Shown here: piece after piece, positions 23,281 through 35,380 of the stretch | How positions within the stretch are numbered: the stretch's first letter is position 1 | Layout: the number at the start of each line of letters is the position of its first letter | Origin: Gnetum montanum | Lineage: Eukaryota; Streptophyta; Gnetopsida; Gnetales; Gnetaceae | Direction: 5' to 3' | Length of the DNA stretch: 64,000 nt | Assembly (NCBI GenBank): GCA_015680685.1 | Contig: MNCI01037790.1 | Location: 1-64,000 of the forward strand | Translations under genes and position numbers: made by a program | The notes under the pieces: model-generated | What the model was told of the DNA's origin: nothing | Databases searched by the model: none | Seen by the model: only the letters and a program-made list of their open reading frames with translations

Positions 23281-24710
23281 ATTAGATCGCAAATGGTTAT
23301 GAGTTAGTCTTTAGTTTGCTAAGGATCACTAAAAAAATTAATAAGAATGTTTGACTTAAGGTTTCATCTAACATTTTAAATAATTTATCAAATAATAAAT
23401 CTTGATATTCTATAATGTTATTATCCTTGATGTCCCACACTCATTAGGTCTTGTGATTCAAAGAATAACCAAGGAGTAATCCCACCATGTTGTTTGGGTT
23501 TAGTTTACCATGGTGTGGTTGTGGAATGAAAAAAATAACAGGATTTTCCAAATGCATGAACATGAGATATTGACATTTTTCTATTGTTAAACTATTTCAT
23601 TGCTAGCAGAGTGCCTTTCAAAGCTATAATTATAACTCTTTTAATAATATGAATAAAAGAGTATGCCTCTAACCATAATGTTTTTGGTACTTGTGTAGCA
23701 TAAATAATGAATCATTCATATGAATCTAACATTCAAAACAAGTTATCTAGAACTAAAGATAAGTAAAGAAGTCAATAATTGAACAAGAACTCACACCAAC
23801 ACAATGTAAGCAATCAATTTTTCATACTTATTTCCATTTCATCAAGCAGTTTTCATTAAAAAATGATTATTAAAAATAGTCTATACTAATCATATGGCAT
23901 CAAGAATTGAAGACTTCACAAGTGTTTTATTTACATGAGGCCTTAGAAAGCTATAGTTTGAAGATGGCAGAAAACTTTGGATTCTTGGGATATGTACAAT
24001 AAACATCAATTTAAAATATGAAAACCATTTTGAAAGTAGGGATATGTTTTAGGTTCCAAACCTTAAAAATTCTCTCCTATTAGCTAACTATCTAATAAAA
24101 ACTGACTATGATATTATACTCAAAAATAATTTTTACATCATCTCTAATAAAAAAAACGCAAGAGAAAAGTTTGAAAAACTTAAAAATTAGATCAATTATT
24201 TAGAATCAATGTCAAATTCAGAAATTACAAACAACATCAATGTTGAAAAACTAGTGCCTTCAAAGAATGAAAAGAAGATTGAAAAAATAGAAGACATAGA
24301 GCTATGCCTTTAGAATTTGTTTAAAGAAGAAATTCAAGTCATCCCTATTACAAAATCAAAAAGTAAAATAGAAGAAGAAAGAAAAGATGTCCATCGGCTT
24401 TCATCAAAATGATCAAAGAATCAAAGGATCTTCTATCACCTTACCAAAATGGTAAGAAGAAGAAGAAGAAGAAGCAATATAAGGATCACAAATTTAGCAA
24501 GCAAGAATACAAGAAACAAGAACCATCATCAAAAACATTGATCAAGTTTAAAAAATCATTGAAGATTTGCTAAACTCCAAAATAAGTCACATTGATTTTA
24601 GAATGCATCTTAAATAAGGGACTATTAATGCTAGTATGCAATTTGATTACTCATAATCAACTCACTCTACTATATTGTGGATTGTAAATAATACAAAGAA
24701 ATAAATTCAA
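23187..24710. repeat. 1.5-kb direct duplication, copy 1
   Basis: Starts ATGACTTCTTGTGTACAAAA and ends AATACAAAGAAATAAATTCAA. Copy 2 follows directly after a single N (24,711). Copy 1 has a longer CAT-trinucleotide run (about 23,240-23,280) and a ~21-bp segment near 23,607 that copy 2 lacks. A plus-strand stretch (about 24,140-24,510) reads as a lysine/glutamate-rich protein remnant with stops, containing NKKNAREKFEKLKN and a run of lysines coded by an AAG microsatellite. I do not recognise it. Confidence 0.9.
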
Positions 24711-24712
24711 NC

Positions 24713-26208
24713 ATGACTTCTTGTGTACAAAAATAATCCATGGGCTCATAATCCTAATTTATACCATCATCATCATCATCATCTTCATATTAGATCGCAA
24801 ATAGTCATGAGTTAGTCTTTAGTTTGCTAAGGATCACTAAAGAAATAATAAGAATGTTTGACTTATGGTGTCATCTAACATTTTAAATAATTTATGAAAT
24901 AATAAATCTTGATATTCTATAATGTTATTATCCTTGATGTCCCACACTCATTAGGTCTTGTGATTCAAAGAATAACCAAGGAGTAATCCCACCATGTCGT
25001 TTGGGTTTAGTTTACCATGGTGTGGTTGTGGAATGAAAAAAATAACATGATTTTCCAAATGCATGAACATGAGATATTGACATTTTTCTATTGTTAAACT
25101 ATTTCATTGCTATAATTATAACTCTTTTAATAATATGAATAAAAGAGTATGCCTCTAACCATAATGTTTATGGTACTTGTGTAGCATAAATAATGAATCA
25201 TTCATATGAATCTAACATTCAAAACAAGTTATCTAGAACTATAGATAAGTAAAGAAGAAGTCAATAATTGAACAAGAACTCACACCAACACAAAGTAAGC
25301 AATCAATTTTTCATACTTATTTCCATTTCATCAAGAAGTTTTCATTAAAAAATGATTATTAAAAATAGTCTATACTAATCATATGGCATCAAGAATTGAA
25401 GAATTCACAAGTTTTTCATTTACACGAGGCCTTAGAAAGCTATAGTTTGAATATGGCAGAAAACTTTGGATTCTTGGGATATGTACAATAAACATCAATT
25501 TAAAAGATGAAAACCATTTTGAAAGTAGGGATATGTTTTAGGTTCCAAACCTTAAAAATTCTCTCCTATTAACTAACTATCTAATAAAAAATGACTATGA
25601 TATTATACTCAAAATTAATTTTTACATCATCTCTAATAAAAACAACGCAAAAGAAAATTTTGAAAAAATTTAAAATTAGATCAATTATTTAGAATTAATA
25701 TCAAATTCAGAAATTACAAACAACAACATCAATGTTGAAAAACTAGTGCCTTCAAAGAATGAAAAGAAGATTGAGAAAATAGAAGACATAGAGCTATGCC
25801 TTTAGAATTTGTTTAAAGAAGAAATTCAAGTCATCCCTATTACAAAATCAAAAAGTAAAATAGAAGAAGAAAGAAAAGATGTCCATCTGCTTTCATAAAA
25901 ATGATAAAAGAATCAAAGGATCTTCTATCACCTTACCAAAATGGTAAGAAGAAGAAGAAGAAGAAGAAGAAGCAATATAAGAATAAAAAATTTAGCAAGA
26001 AAGAACCCAAGAAACAAGAGCCATCATCAAAAACATTGATCAATTTTAAAAAATCATTGAAGATTTGCTAAACTCCAAAATAAGTCACATTGATTTTAGA
26101 GTGCATCTTAAATAAGGGACTATTAATGCTAGTATGCAATTTGATTAGTCATACTCAACTCGCTCTACTATATTGTGGATTGTAAATAATACAAAGAAAT
26201 AAATTCAA
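24713..26208. repeat. 1.5-kb direct duplication, copy 2
   Basis: Same start and end strings as copy 1. Differences are scattered substitutions, a shorter CAT run, a longer AAG run (about 25,945-25,972) and small indels, so the copies are a few percent diverged by eye. That level suits either a real tandem duplication or two unmerged haplotypes joined in assembly. Confidence 0.9.
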
Positions 26209-27353
26209 CAAGGCCATATTTGAGGTCATACAAGGTCATATTTACATATGGAAATATTACAAAAGTAAGTAAAAGCAGGAAGTTAAAGCACAAATTTCAA
26301 CAAAAGACAAAGGTTAAGAGAAGTCAAATTNGAAAAGACAAAGGTTAAGAGGAGTCAAATTAGATCTTTTATAAAATACAGAATAAATTCATGAAAATAA
26401 TATTTGAATTTTTACAATCTTTGATGAATTAGATAATGGTCCCAAATCTTTGATGTTTCTACAATTTTCAACTTACTTTTCCATATAATACACTTGTTCC
26501 ATAATATACTATTGTGGCCCCATCACTTGGCTAAAAATATGTGGAAAAACATTTGTTTGTATTGATCTTAAAGCAAGAAGAATAACTGAGTTATGAAATT
26601 CTCCAATTCATCTAGATTCCTCATTTCATCAATTTTTAGTTACCAATTCTAGCATAAGTAATTTCTCAATTTATCTCATTATATCATATCTTATTCATCA
26701 TCATTAATTTCATTCATAATTTTTCAGTTTTATTATATCCTAGGTTCATCAGCATTCTTAGTTTCACCAAAGTATTTATCATTAATTTTATTCCAAAATT
26801 GGTTCAATAACAAATATGATAGTTTAATAGTCATTGAAGTGGGATCAATCAAATTATTCCACAAATTAATTCATGTAGTCCAATTCAACATCTCAATTTT
26901 CTAGTATCTTAGAGTAACTTTGTCAAATCAAGTTCCACTCAAATACAAATTTAAAATGTATGTATTTTTATGACTTTTATTTTGATCGCAAGTTGTGACC
27001 AATTATTGGTATTATAGGTTTTAACACTACAAGTTCACCACACCTCAAGGTATCCTAGTCTCTTGAACTTTCACTAATAATGATATGTGGTTTACTTTTT
27101 ATAAAGCACCATGAGTAATGATATCAACCATGATTCATGGCCACCTAGTAGTTAATATAAAAGTAGAACTACTACTTATGGTTATCTAATCGTTCAACAC
27201 TCATAGTAAGATAAGTTTACCATGACTTTTGATATGCTTATGGTCGATCACCATGACTTGTTGTTGACTTGTGGTATTCAAAAATTCAAAATTCTTATCA
27301 TTTATTCATAACATAACTCATGGTGCCCTCATAGTCCATTTGTGTTATTCTTA
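26209..27353. other. AT-rich spacer with CATAACTCATGG-type motif; N at 26,331
   Basis: A ~30-bp direct repeat (AAAGACAAAGGTTAAGAG...) flanks the single N at 26,331. From about 27,050 to 27,330 variants of CCATGAGT/ACTCATGG recur; the same motif continues on the far side of Ath-2 at 40,750-40,850, which shows that Ath-2 inserted into this sequence. Confidence 0.5.
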
Positions 27354-27358
27354 GTTTT

Positions 27359-28307
27359 TGATGAGTAGTGAGGTACCCCTTATGCCCAACCATATAAATC
27401 ATAAGTGTTCTTGCATGATTCAATCAAATTCCATGGATGGGACTAGTTGTGGGTTCTAGATCATTATGTCTCAATTGTAGTTCACTATCTTCCCACTTGG
27501 ACTAGTGGTAGCTTTTTCATGTATGGTTTAGTCCAAAGTGAGGCATATGATTCTTGATGTTATTTCAGCCTTATGGTACTCTTAACGATAATAAAGAAAT
27601 CAATTATTTAAACTAATTAACAATATAAAGTAAAGTCTAAACTAGCCTAAGGATGATGAGTGTTCATTCCCAACTTGCCATACACATCTTAAACCCATGT
27701 ATCCATTATTGAAATTACCATGTGCTATGCTACTAGGGGAACCAAGTAATAACGCTACTGGGATTACCAAGCGAATAAGTGTTTATGCTCGAAACTAGTT
27801 GTGCTCATTTTACCAATTCATTAATATGCATGAAAATGTAAATATTAACTAAGTACATGAAAATTAAATTATGTAGAAATGAATAAGAATCAATATTGAT
27901 CTTACTACCATTCATGAAATGTGTTTAGATACATTGCCACTCAAATAAGATGCTATACAACCAACTCAGATCTACACTATGGGCACTCACTAAGTCTTCT
28001 CTAAGACTATAGAATAAAACTAAAAAAGTTTGACTACTTTATTGACAAAGACGTATTCCCAAACCATGCACCCAAGTGCTATATTTTTAGGCTAGCATGC
28101 ATCCTATGATGTCAAATATCTAACATTGTATCTTGGAACTTGATATTAGGTATCTAATATTGGGGCTTCGATATCTAGTATTTGATATCGTAGCTAAGAA
28201 AAATTAACTTTTTATTTAAAAAGATGCAATGGTATGCATTGAGGCATCTATGTTGAGGCATCTACCTTGACATAACTACATCAACACAACCAACTAATGC
28301 TTCATCA
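27359..28307 (-). repeat. Ath-2 3' LTR
   Basis: Plus-strand start TGATGAGTAGTGAGGTACCC, end GCTTCATCA. Partner at 39,780-40,731. Shares the 'TACACATCTT...GGTTACCAAG...TGCTCGAA' segment with the Ath-1 and Ath-3 LTRs. The outer end (28,090-28,200) is rich in ATATC/GATATC palindromes. Confidence 0.85.
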
Positions 28308-28320
28308 TATCCCCACAACT
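28308..28320 (-). promoter_or_regulatory. Ath-2 polypurine tract
   Basis: Minus strand AGTTGTGGGGATA directly before the LTR start. Equivalent tracts precede the Ath-1 and Ath-3 3' LTRs, and the upstream CTCAAGGATGAG string is shared by all three. Confidence 0.6.
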
Positions 28321-28988
28321 AAGTAAAAGCTCATCCTTGAGTTAATAGGATAGGACTGAGATTTCTTTATAAAAAATTGGGAATGATGGGATTAGTGACA
28401 GACACTAACTACTTATTTACTTTGAGTGCCACATTACAAAATTTTATTCAGCTGTATGTATACAAAATGATAGAGTGAAAAAATTACTAGATAGACATCG
28501 AAGATTACAAAATTGCAGAGGTCTTCAAAAATCCATTGAAAATGATTCTTCTTGTTGCCACTAGTGATGGTAGACTTCCAACCTTGATTGTTATGTTGAT
28601 GCTTCTCTAGTTATGTAGAACATTCTTGAAGGATGGACTAAAATTGCTTCTCATCATCCCATGGATCTAGTAAACATGTGAAGTTAAAGTTGATATCTTG
28701 TATGTGCTACAATTTGTCCATGGGCATATCCTCCATTGTTCCCCTCTTGGCTTTGTTTTTGTGCCTAGCAAAAGACCTTCTTTCTTAGGTGTTTCTTTTA
28801 CAATCACCTATATTCAACAAAGGATCAACATTATTTTTGGTAAATTTTCCTTAATAATTAACCCTTTTTGGATCCCTTAGTTTTCATTTAAGTACAAGGT
28901 GATAATAACATACTATGCCTAAGGCTATGAGTTAAATAAAATCATCAAGATGTTCACATTATTTTGATCAATTACTATTAGTTATCAT
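28321..28988 (-). other. Ath-2 3' internal segment
   Basis: Non-coding remainder of Ath-2 between its PPT and the nested Ath-1. The plus-strand open frame at 28,698-28,880 has no recognisable similarity. The last five bases (ATCAT) are the probable target duplication of Ath-1. Confidence 0.5.
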
Positions 28989-29821
28989 TGATGAGTGGCG
29001 GGTATCCCTACACTCAACCATATGAAATGAGCATAGCACGCGTGATCCGGTCGAACTCCATAGAATAAATGCCTACACACCACAAGGAACACTTGGGGTT
29101 AATTAATCATTGTCTTCCTAGACTTACTTGTTATTGTCATGGTGTATGGTTAAGTAAGTCTGAGGTATATGATTTTTTTGGTCTTTTATGGTTTTTCTCC
29201 TATGCTAAGAGGTGAAGGGTAGAGAGACTAAAACTAACTCTAACTAAAGCACTAAGTCCTAGCATCAGCATCCTTTCCCACTTGCCGTACACACCCTGAA
29301 CTGTGCAACTATGGCTACCAAATGCTAATCGTTACTGGGATCACCACACGTAACGCATGTGCTCGAAGTGGTCGTACTGAGGCACTTAACTAACCTAAGT
29401 GTGAGAAGCATCTGTTCCTTGGCTAACTGTACACATCCTTGGATGCTCGTAACCAAGTTGTACTTATCCCACGTTCTAGGAGTTGAGGGTAAGAAGGCCT
29501 AATCGTGATGAGCAGTCGATTCCTTGATTAGCCGTACACATTCATCAATGCTCATAATCAAGTCATACTCATGTCGTGCTAACAACATGTAATAAATGAT
29601 AGATAATAAAACCTATCTATGCATTGCAAGGTTTATCCACAAAGCTCGTCTTTATTGCCGTACATAACTTGCGTTCAGGTACAAAGCTGCTCGAATAAAG
29701 ATCTGTTCACTTGGGGACTCCTACTGCAGGCACATGGAAATTATTCTATCTCTGGAGTGATCAATTTGCTAGAGCTTCGCTACTTTACACCTAGGATGAT
29801 GAATAAGGAGAGTTCCACCTC

Positions 29822-29831
29822 TTATTTATAG
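29822..29831 (-). promoter_or_regulatory. TATA box of Ath-1 3' LTR
   Basis: CTATAAATAA on the minus strand, conserved at 36,233-36,242 in the partner LTR; Ath-3 has CTATAAATAC at about 49,617-49,627 in the equivalent place. It marks the U3/R side of the LTR promoter. Confidence 0.55.
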
Positions 29832-29835
29832 ATAT

Positions 29836-29976
29836 GACGGTGGATCGCGATATTGCATACGTGATATTGTAGGGGATGATGCGATATCGCGTATGTGATA
29901 TCACATGGGATGCGATATCGTGACGACCGCAATATCACATATGCGATATCACGGCTCATGCGATATCGCGTCCCAT
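29836..29976. repeat. Palindromic GATATC tandem array in U3
   Basis: Five or more self-complementary GATATC units with flanking CG or TG/CA steps, spaced 18-30 bp apart, directly upstream of the TATA box. The partner LTR keeps only one full unit at 36,274-36,284. Confidence 0.8.
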
Positions 29977-29978
29977 CA

Positions 29979-29987
29979 TACCCCCAT
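29979..29987 (-). promoter_or_regulatory. Ath-1 polypurine tract
   Basis: Minus strand ATGGGGGTA immediately before the LTR start; this primes plus-strand DNA synthesis. The same tract is present in Ath-3 (49,718-49,729). Confidence 0.65.
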
Positions 29988-32197
29988 GACTAAATGAAAA
30001 CTCATCCTTGAGTTCATTACAATGATATCGGGTAGGTATGGAATTATTGAGGAAATGGAACTAATGGGATGACATGTGAACGGATCATTATTACAAGACT
30101 TGACAAACTGGTGTTCATGACAACAAGGGTGAACACCTTATTACATTGACATCATGCCACATTTGGCAGCTAAGAGAAAAAAGGAGAGAGAAGAGAAGAG
30201 AAGAAGAGAGAAGAGTCTTGTTGCTGCCAATGCCTAGATTGCGTCTTTTGTTGTCCATCCGTAAGCGCATCATCAATCCTGCTCCTTGCATAGCTGGTTT
30301 CAGCACTGCTCCATTCCAAGTGCTTCCTCTAGATCCAGTCTGTTGTTGTATGATCGCCATCTGCACACACAACACAGTCTTATATTAGCAAGGGTAATTG
30401 AATTTCAATGTGATTATACCTTGCTGTGGTGTAAGTCCATTGGCTGGGTTGTGGTATGGTTGATATGGATCTAGGAATATATAAATGATGACTACCGAAG
30501 GTGTAGGGGTTAGGAAGAAAGTTGAAAAAATTTGGGGCTAGGAAAAAATCGAAAAAATTAGGCCCCGTACCCCCATGACTAATTGCGAACCTCCCGTAGT
30601 GAAAGAATGGAGAAAGAAAAGGAGTAAGGAGAAAGATAAAAATGGACAACTAGGACATCGATAAAAGAGATTTTAAGATGAAAATGAACAAAAGAAAAAT
30701 AATTGCAAAATGTTTAAGGCAAAGAAGTTAACTAATGCACCAAATAGGAATGTTAGTGGGTCCTCCCCAAAGCAGGGGTATGCCCTTAGTGCCCTGACAA
30801 ACCCATATTCAAAGAGTCTGTAAGCTCTAGGATTGTCCTTTGGAATAAGAGTTAAAGTCTTAACCGTAAGAATTTACCAAAAAGAAAACAATGTATCTAC
30901 AAAAATATACACTAATGATACAACCGGCAATGAGGTGAATAGTGGAGAGAAGGATGGAGAGAAGAGGATGGAATGGAATCCCAAGAACAAGGTGGTGTAC
31001 AGCCCCTAAATCTCATTCCAACTTTGGCCTCAAATTGACCACATCTAGTGACTTCACATCAATACACTTGGCCAAACCATCCACTGGAGTAACAAGAATG
31101 CATCTCCAAAAGCCACCACCACTCCGACGAAACAAAGGAGAGAATGGGAAGCAAGAAGGGCCTTAGTTAGAGGGAACACTTTGGTTCCATAACCAATGCT
31201 TTTAGCCTAAAGTTATTTCGTCTAAGGGGTGTGCTTTGAATCCTCAATTTGGTTTTTTTTTGGTTTGTGTTTTTATGCGTGGGGACCACACCATGCAAAG
31301 ACTTCTTACTTTTATTGTCTCAGCTTCCGAAGAATGGGTAACATCGGAACGGTGAGAAAACTCAAGAAGAAAACATCCAAGCACCCAAGTGAATGGCCAA
31401 CACAAATGCATCAAGTTCCCTTGAAGTCACACCCTTTTCAAACCTTGAGTCCTTCCTTAGTTTGAGAAGTACCCAATCACTGATTCGTTAGAGTTCTTAT
31501 TAAAAAGGGAAACTACACATTTCCAAACCAAGAGAAACCATAGACTTTGATGGATGGATGGATGAAGTGGACTCATTGCCTGCCATATCAAAAGGACATA
31601 CCTTAGTGTCAACATTATAACTTAAAGGTAAAAACCAAACATTAGCAATTAATGAAAAATAGTTATTGGGTGATGAATTTACATGGTGGATGACACACAC
31701 ACACACACACAAAATAGAAAAATACAACGATGTTGTAAAAAAAAACAAGAAAAGTTAAAAAAAAAAAAAAAAAAAATATAAAAAGTTAAAGAAATTTGTA
31801 AAACAAAAACAGAAAAAGTTAAAGAAATTTGTAAAACAAAAATGTGTAAAACAAAAACGTGTAAAGAAAAAATGTGTAAAACAAAAACTTAAAAAGAACT
31901 GAGGGCCCCATATGATTAGCATAGGTGGCCATCTCCCCCATGAATGAGTTGTAAGGGAGAGATCCAAAGTAATGAGTGCCTATTTGAATTTCGTAATAGG
32001 GCCCAACTTCTCCCCGTTGATGTTCTGAGGTTGAGGGGTGGAAGTTGGCGACGCTCACGTTCCAATGTGTCTATGCCATGTTTGTTGGCATGAGTTATCT
32101 CCACAGTTCATTCCATGCATATTTGCTTGCTCCTTTGAGTAGTTGTCAACCATGGGATGTCTACTACTGGTTGTGTGGTTGCTACATACAGGCATCT
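29988..32197 (-). other. Ath-1 3' non-coding region
   Basis: No gene is supported. Contains a CA dinucleotide run (about 31,688-31,712), a homopurine A-rich tract (31,736-31,900) with repeated GTGTAAAACAAAAAC units, and a conserved ATCTCCCCCATGA string (31,931). The 30,720-31,970 part matches 53,550-54,870 of Ath-3, including the GTGGGTCCTCCCCA string. Overlapping frames on both strands here (for example 30,115-30,375 and 31,500-31,748) are low-complexity. Confidence 0.6.
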
Positions 32198-33285
32198 TTA
32201 TTTTTCACTTTCAAAGGCATACCTCTCGCATGGAGACATTTCCTCCATGTCATCACCTGATGAATCACTGTATGCGATGCATGGAATCTTTTTCTTCTCA
32301 ATATTTCCATAAATATTCATCTTATAAATTTGCAAGGAAAGATCACGGATTCCTAGGTACGCGTCTACGATACTTAGCCATGGCCTTCCCATTATAATGG
32401 GGAAGCCCCCTTTGTTGTTAACCTCAATCACCAGGAAATCGGCTGGGTGTGACCACCCACACAAAGTGGTGATAATGTCCTCCACCAATCCTAAGGGAAT
32501 GGTGATGGACTGGTCAGCTAGCTTCAGTTGAATGTTACTCTTCTTAAGTTGAGGCAAGTTCCAGGCTTGATACATCTTTTGTGAAATTAGGTTGACTCCG
32601 GAACCTGAGTCAAGAAGAGCTCGATGTGGTGCATTTCCGGTGATCTGTAAATGAATTAAGGGGCTCCCAAGGTCAGATAGTTTCCTAGGAAGATGGCCCA
32701 CCTTTATCTAGTTAGTTACGGTATGTGTCAACATAACCGTCTGTGTACTTAGTTGTTGGACTGAAGGGTTCTCCGAAGTGTTAGTGGTTAGAGGCCTATA
32801 CATGTACTCAACCTCTTGTTGTTGCGAGAGTTTGTCTAGGCTCCTAGTTTTGAAGAAGGATCTCTTATTTGTACAGTTGTCAGAACCAGTACCTGGTTGG
32901 CTATTTACATGCTGAATATTTACAACTCTTGCGGTGTTACGTTGCTATGGTTGGGTAGGTAATTCCCCTTGCATTGTTGGAACAGGTTGTATGGGAACTA
33001 CAGGTGGAAGAGGTGCGGGAAGAGTTAGAAGATGGGATGCATGTGAGATATCTCCCGAAGGAGAAGGAGTCCTCCTAAAGTACTCTTGAACTTGGTAGTG
33101 ACGTTGGGGAGTAATGTGACCCATAAAGTCACCTGGAGAAACTGGATGTTGCACATAATATCCATAAGGATCGGGTTGCCGGTAAGGGTATTGATGTGTT
33201 GGCGGTGGCATCCCCCATGACTGTGGGTATTGCCACTGCTAGTGTTGTCTGATGGGCTATGGAGGCATTCCACTTGGATAATATG
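32198..33285 (-). pseudogene. Ath-1 protease and proline-rich linker
   Basis: The open piece 32,701-32,198 carries the aspartic protease: ALLDSGSGVNLIS with the catalytic D-S-G triad, then the flap region, then FPIIMGRPWL, the second retropepsin signature. The catalytic residues are intact. Upstream in the same frame, 33,211-32,945 is a proline/tyrosine/glutamine-rich linker (PPPTHQYPYRQPDPYGYY). A TAG stop separates them where Ath-3 codes tryptophan in NWIK, a G-to-A change. One frameshift near 33,240-33,290 separates this part from gag. Protease matures the Gag-Pro polyprotein inside virus-like particles. It ends with an acidic tail and no RT follows. Confidence 0.85.
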
Positions 33286-35256
33286 TTAAGGGTTGGTGGA
33301 ATTGCCTTGGGTTACCTTGTGCATAAGGTAACCTTCGGGGTGTTTGCCATTGATTAAGTCTTGGGTTAGTGCATACATCCCAGACTCCTGCAAATGTGAG
33401 ATAATTGGGCAACATCCCTTGGGATGGTCATAGTAGCAGACCTCACATCCACTATCATCATCTATATCAGAATTTTTAGCCTCATCAGAGATATGATTTT
33501 TCCCCTTACCCTTATTATGTGCAGGGCTTAAGTTTCTCCACTTGGTTTTTCCTTTGTTACTACTTTGTTCTACCTTAGACTCTTCTACAATTTTCAAGAA
33601 TATTTCTATTCTTGAGTCTAATGAATCCCACATTTGGTCTACCTTAGCCAATACCTCGATTGTTAATTTTTGGATCGACATAGTTTTCCAGTTCACCAAC
33701 TCTTCGAGTGGTGACTCATTTTCCTCATCCCAAAATTTCACTCCCTTCTTATGAAGGGAGGGATCACGGTTGTATTTTTCTACACTTTCCCTCTTACGTA
33801 GCTCACCCTCTTCTTACGCTACTTGTTCTAATAAACTTTCAACTTCATGGGCTCTAAGTTGGGAAAGCTTCCCTTGGGTGTAAGTCCCAAGAGTTCTTCT
33901 AATTTCATTCCTTAGCCCATCCACGATGTGGCGAAGTTGATCCCGCTTAGCGTACCCATGGCCTGGGCAACGATGTAGCAATGTATAGTAATGGGCCATG
34001 GCAGCATCCAAGGGTTCATAAGCACCTTGTTTCCAACCTTGGATTTTCTTCCACAAATTGGACACTCTGGAGTACGTCTGATATTTGTTGTTGAATAGTT
34101 CAAGCATCGTACTCCACCTCCTAATGGTTTCCGATTCTAAGGATCAGTACCAGCTCTCTACTTCTTTGGTGAGTGTCCTTGGGAATAACTTAAGCTTCTG
34201 CCACTCATTATCTATGTTCTGCAAGGCACATGCATCATGGAATTCCTGTAAATGATGTTGAGGATCAGCGTTGTATCCCCCTTCAAAACATGGGATATTA
34301 TTTATGTCCAAACGCTTGATCCTGCTATCTTTTAAATGCCTTGTGGGGATCCTAACTACCTCAGTGATGTCTAGCATGCTTCGGGTTGTGAGTAGGGGCT
34401 CATCATGATCATCTCTATCATGATGTCTATGATGTCTACATGGTGGTTCCCTACTCTCCCTACGTCCTTGCCCTTGTCCTAACTCCCGACCTTCCTGTCG
34501 ACGTCTTTCATCTCCTTTACTTTTACCCTCTCCATTGTGCTCATGATGGCTGTGCCCGGATGTGGAAGGAGAGTGTGAATGGTGAGATGAAGGAGAAGAG
34601 GAAGGGGTTCCATCACCACGGTGATGTCTCTTACCTTCTCTTCGGCTGCTTCGGTCCCGATCATTATAATGATCTAAGAGTCCATCCTTAGTGTGAGTGG
34701 TTGTTCCTGCCATGAACAGTTGGTGTTCATGGGGATCAGAGCCCATAGCATGTACAGTTGATCGAAGGCTCTGATGCCTAACCTCTTCACCATTGTGAGG
34801 AGGGGGAACATCATTTTCTAAGAAACCCGTTATGAGGGGTTCCTCGTCTCCTATTGCACTAAGGACATGTGGGACCTTGCCCTTCGACAATGTGTGTTGA
34901 CTCTCCTGCCTTAAGTTCCTTATACATTGCATGTCTATGGGATGATAATCCCTTATATCAAAGTCCTCAGCAACGTATTCACCAAATAATTCAGTCATGG
35001 CTATCTGTGCCAAGGCATGGAAAAGCATGTTTGAGATTGCTCTATCCAGGGGTAACACAATGTTACCTTGCAGGTCTCTCCATCTCAGTTGATCATCTTG
35101 ATGGAGGATAAAAGTAAAGTTTGGAATATACTCATCAGGATGAGTATATGTTATTTTATATTGTTTAGGACTTGGCTGGTTTAGGTTATGTGTTAGATGT
35201 TGCTGATTGTCTTCAGTGTTAGTCCTAGGTGAGTTAATTTTATGAGAAGAAGTTAT
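33286..35256 (-). pseudogene. Ath-1 gag
   Basis: Structural capsid/nucleocapsid protein of the retrotransposon. One reading frame covers about 35,256-33,286, broken by a TGA (34,144) and a TAA (about 33,814). Parts in order: an N-terminal region with LRWRDLQGNIVLPLDRAIS; a Ser/His/Arg-rich disordered stretch (34,650-34,400); a capsid core with EFHDACALQNIDNEWQKLKL, FPRTLTKEVESWY, then LELFNNKYQTYSRV and RRTLGTYTQGKLSQLRAHE; and a C-terminal zinc-knuckle-like CEVCYYDHPKGCCP (33,447-33,406). Comparison with Ath-2 (ATG-TCT-TCT) shows the start codon at 35,254-35,256 mutated to ATA, so translation could not begin at the ancestral site. Confidence 0.85.
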
Positions 35257-35380
35257 TTTTATCAGTGTGCTATTTCACTGTTATCTAAGTTCTTATTTAA
35301 CTAATTAACACAAAGGTTTGTTAGGGCTCACAACGATGTGAAAGATTTCCTTATGTTCTAATTGACATAAAAACACTGAG

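Larger units (their letters stand above)
28989..29978 (-). repeat. Ath-1 3' LTR with expanded GATATC array
   Basis: 990 bp against 894 bp for its partner. The difference lies at the outer (U3) end, where several palindromic units (GCGATATCGC, TGTGATATCACA) are present that the partner lacks. A minus-strand TATA box (CTATAAATAA, 29,822-29,831) follows the array. Confidence 0.9.

Noticed and set aside
23240-23281. CRISPR-like regular repeat (CAT)n
   Set aside because: Plain trinucleotide microsatellite in a plant genome, no spacers.
23240-24510. Possible endogenous pararetrovirus coat-protein remnant (Lys/Glu-rich stretch, lysine run)
   Set aside because: The lysine run comes from an AAG microsatellite and no cysteine knuckle or polymerase motif follows. 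Not enough to call.
30115-31465. Several overlapping open frames on both strands of the Ath-1 3' region
   Set aside because: No domain, inconsistent between Ath-1 and its Ath-3 counterpart, low complexity.
31755-31967. Phe-rich minus-strand frame (repeated FCFTHF)
   Set aside because: Simple translation of an A-rich repeat; the Ath-3 counterpart differs in length and frame.
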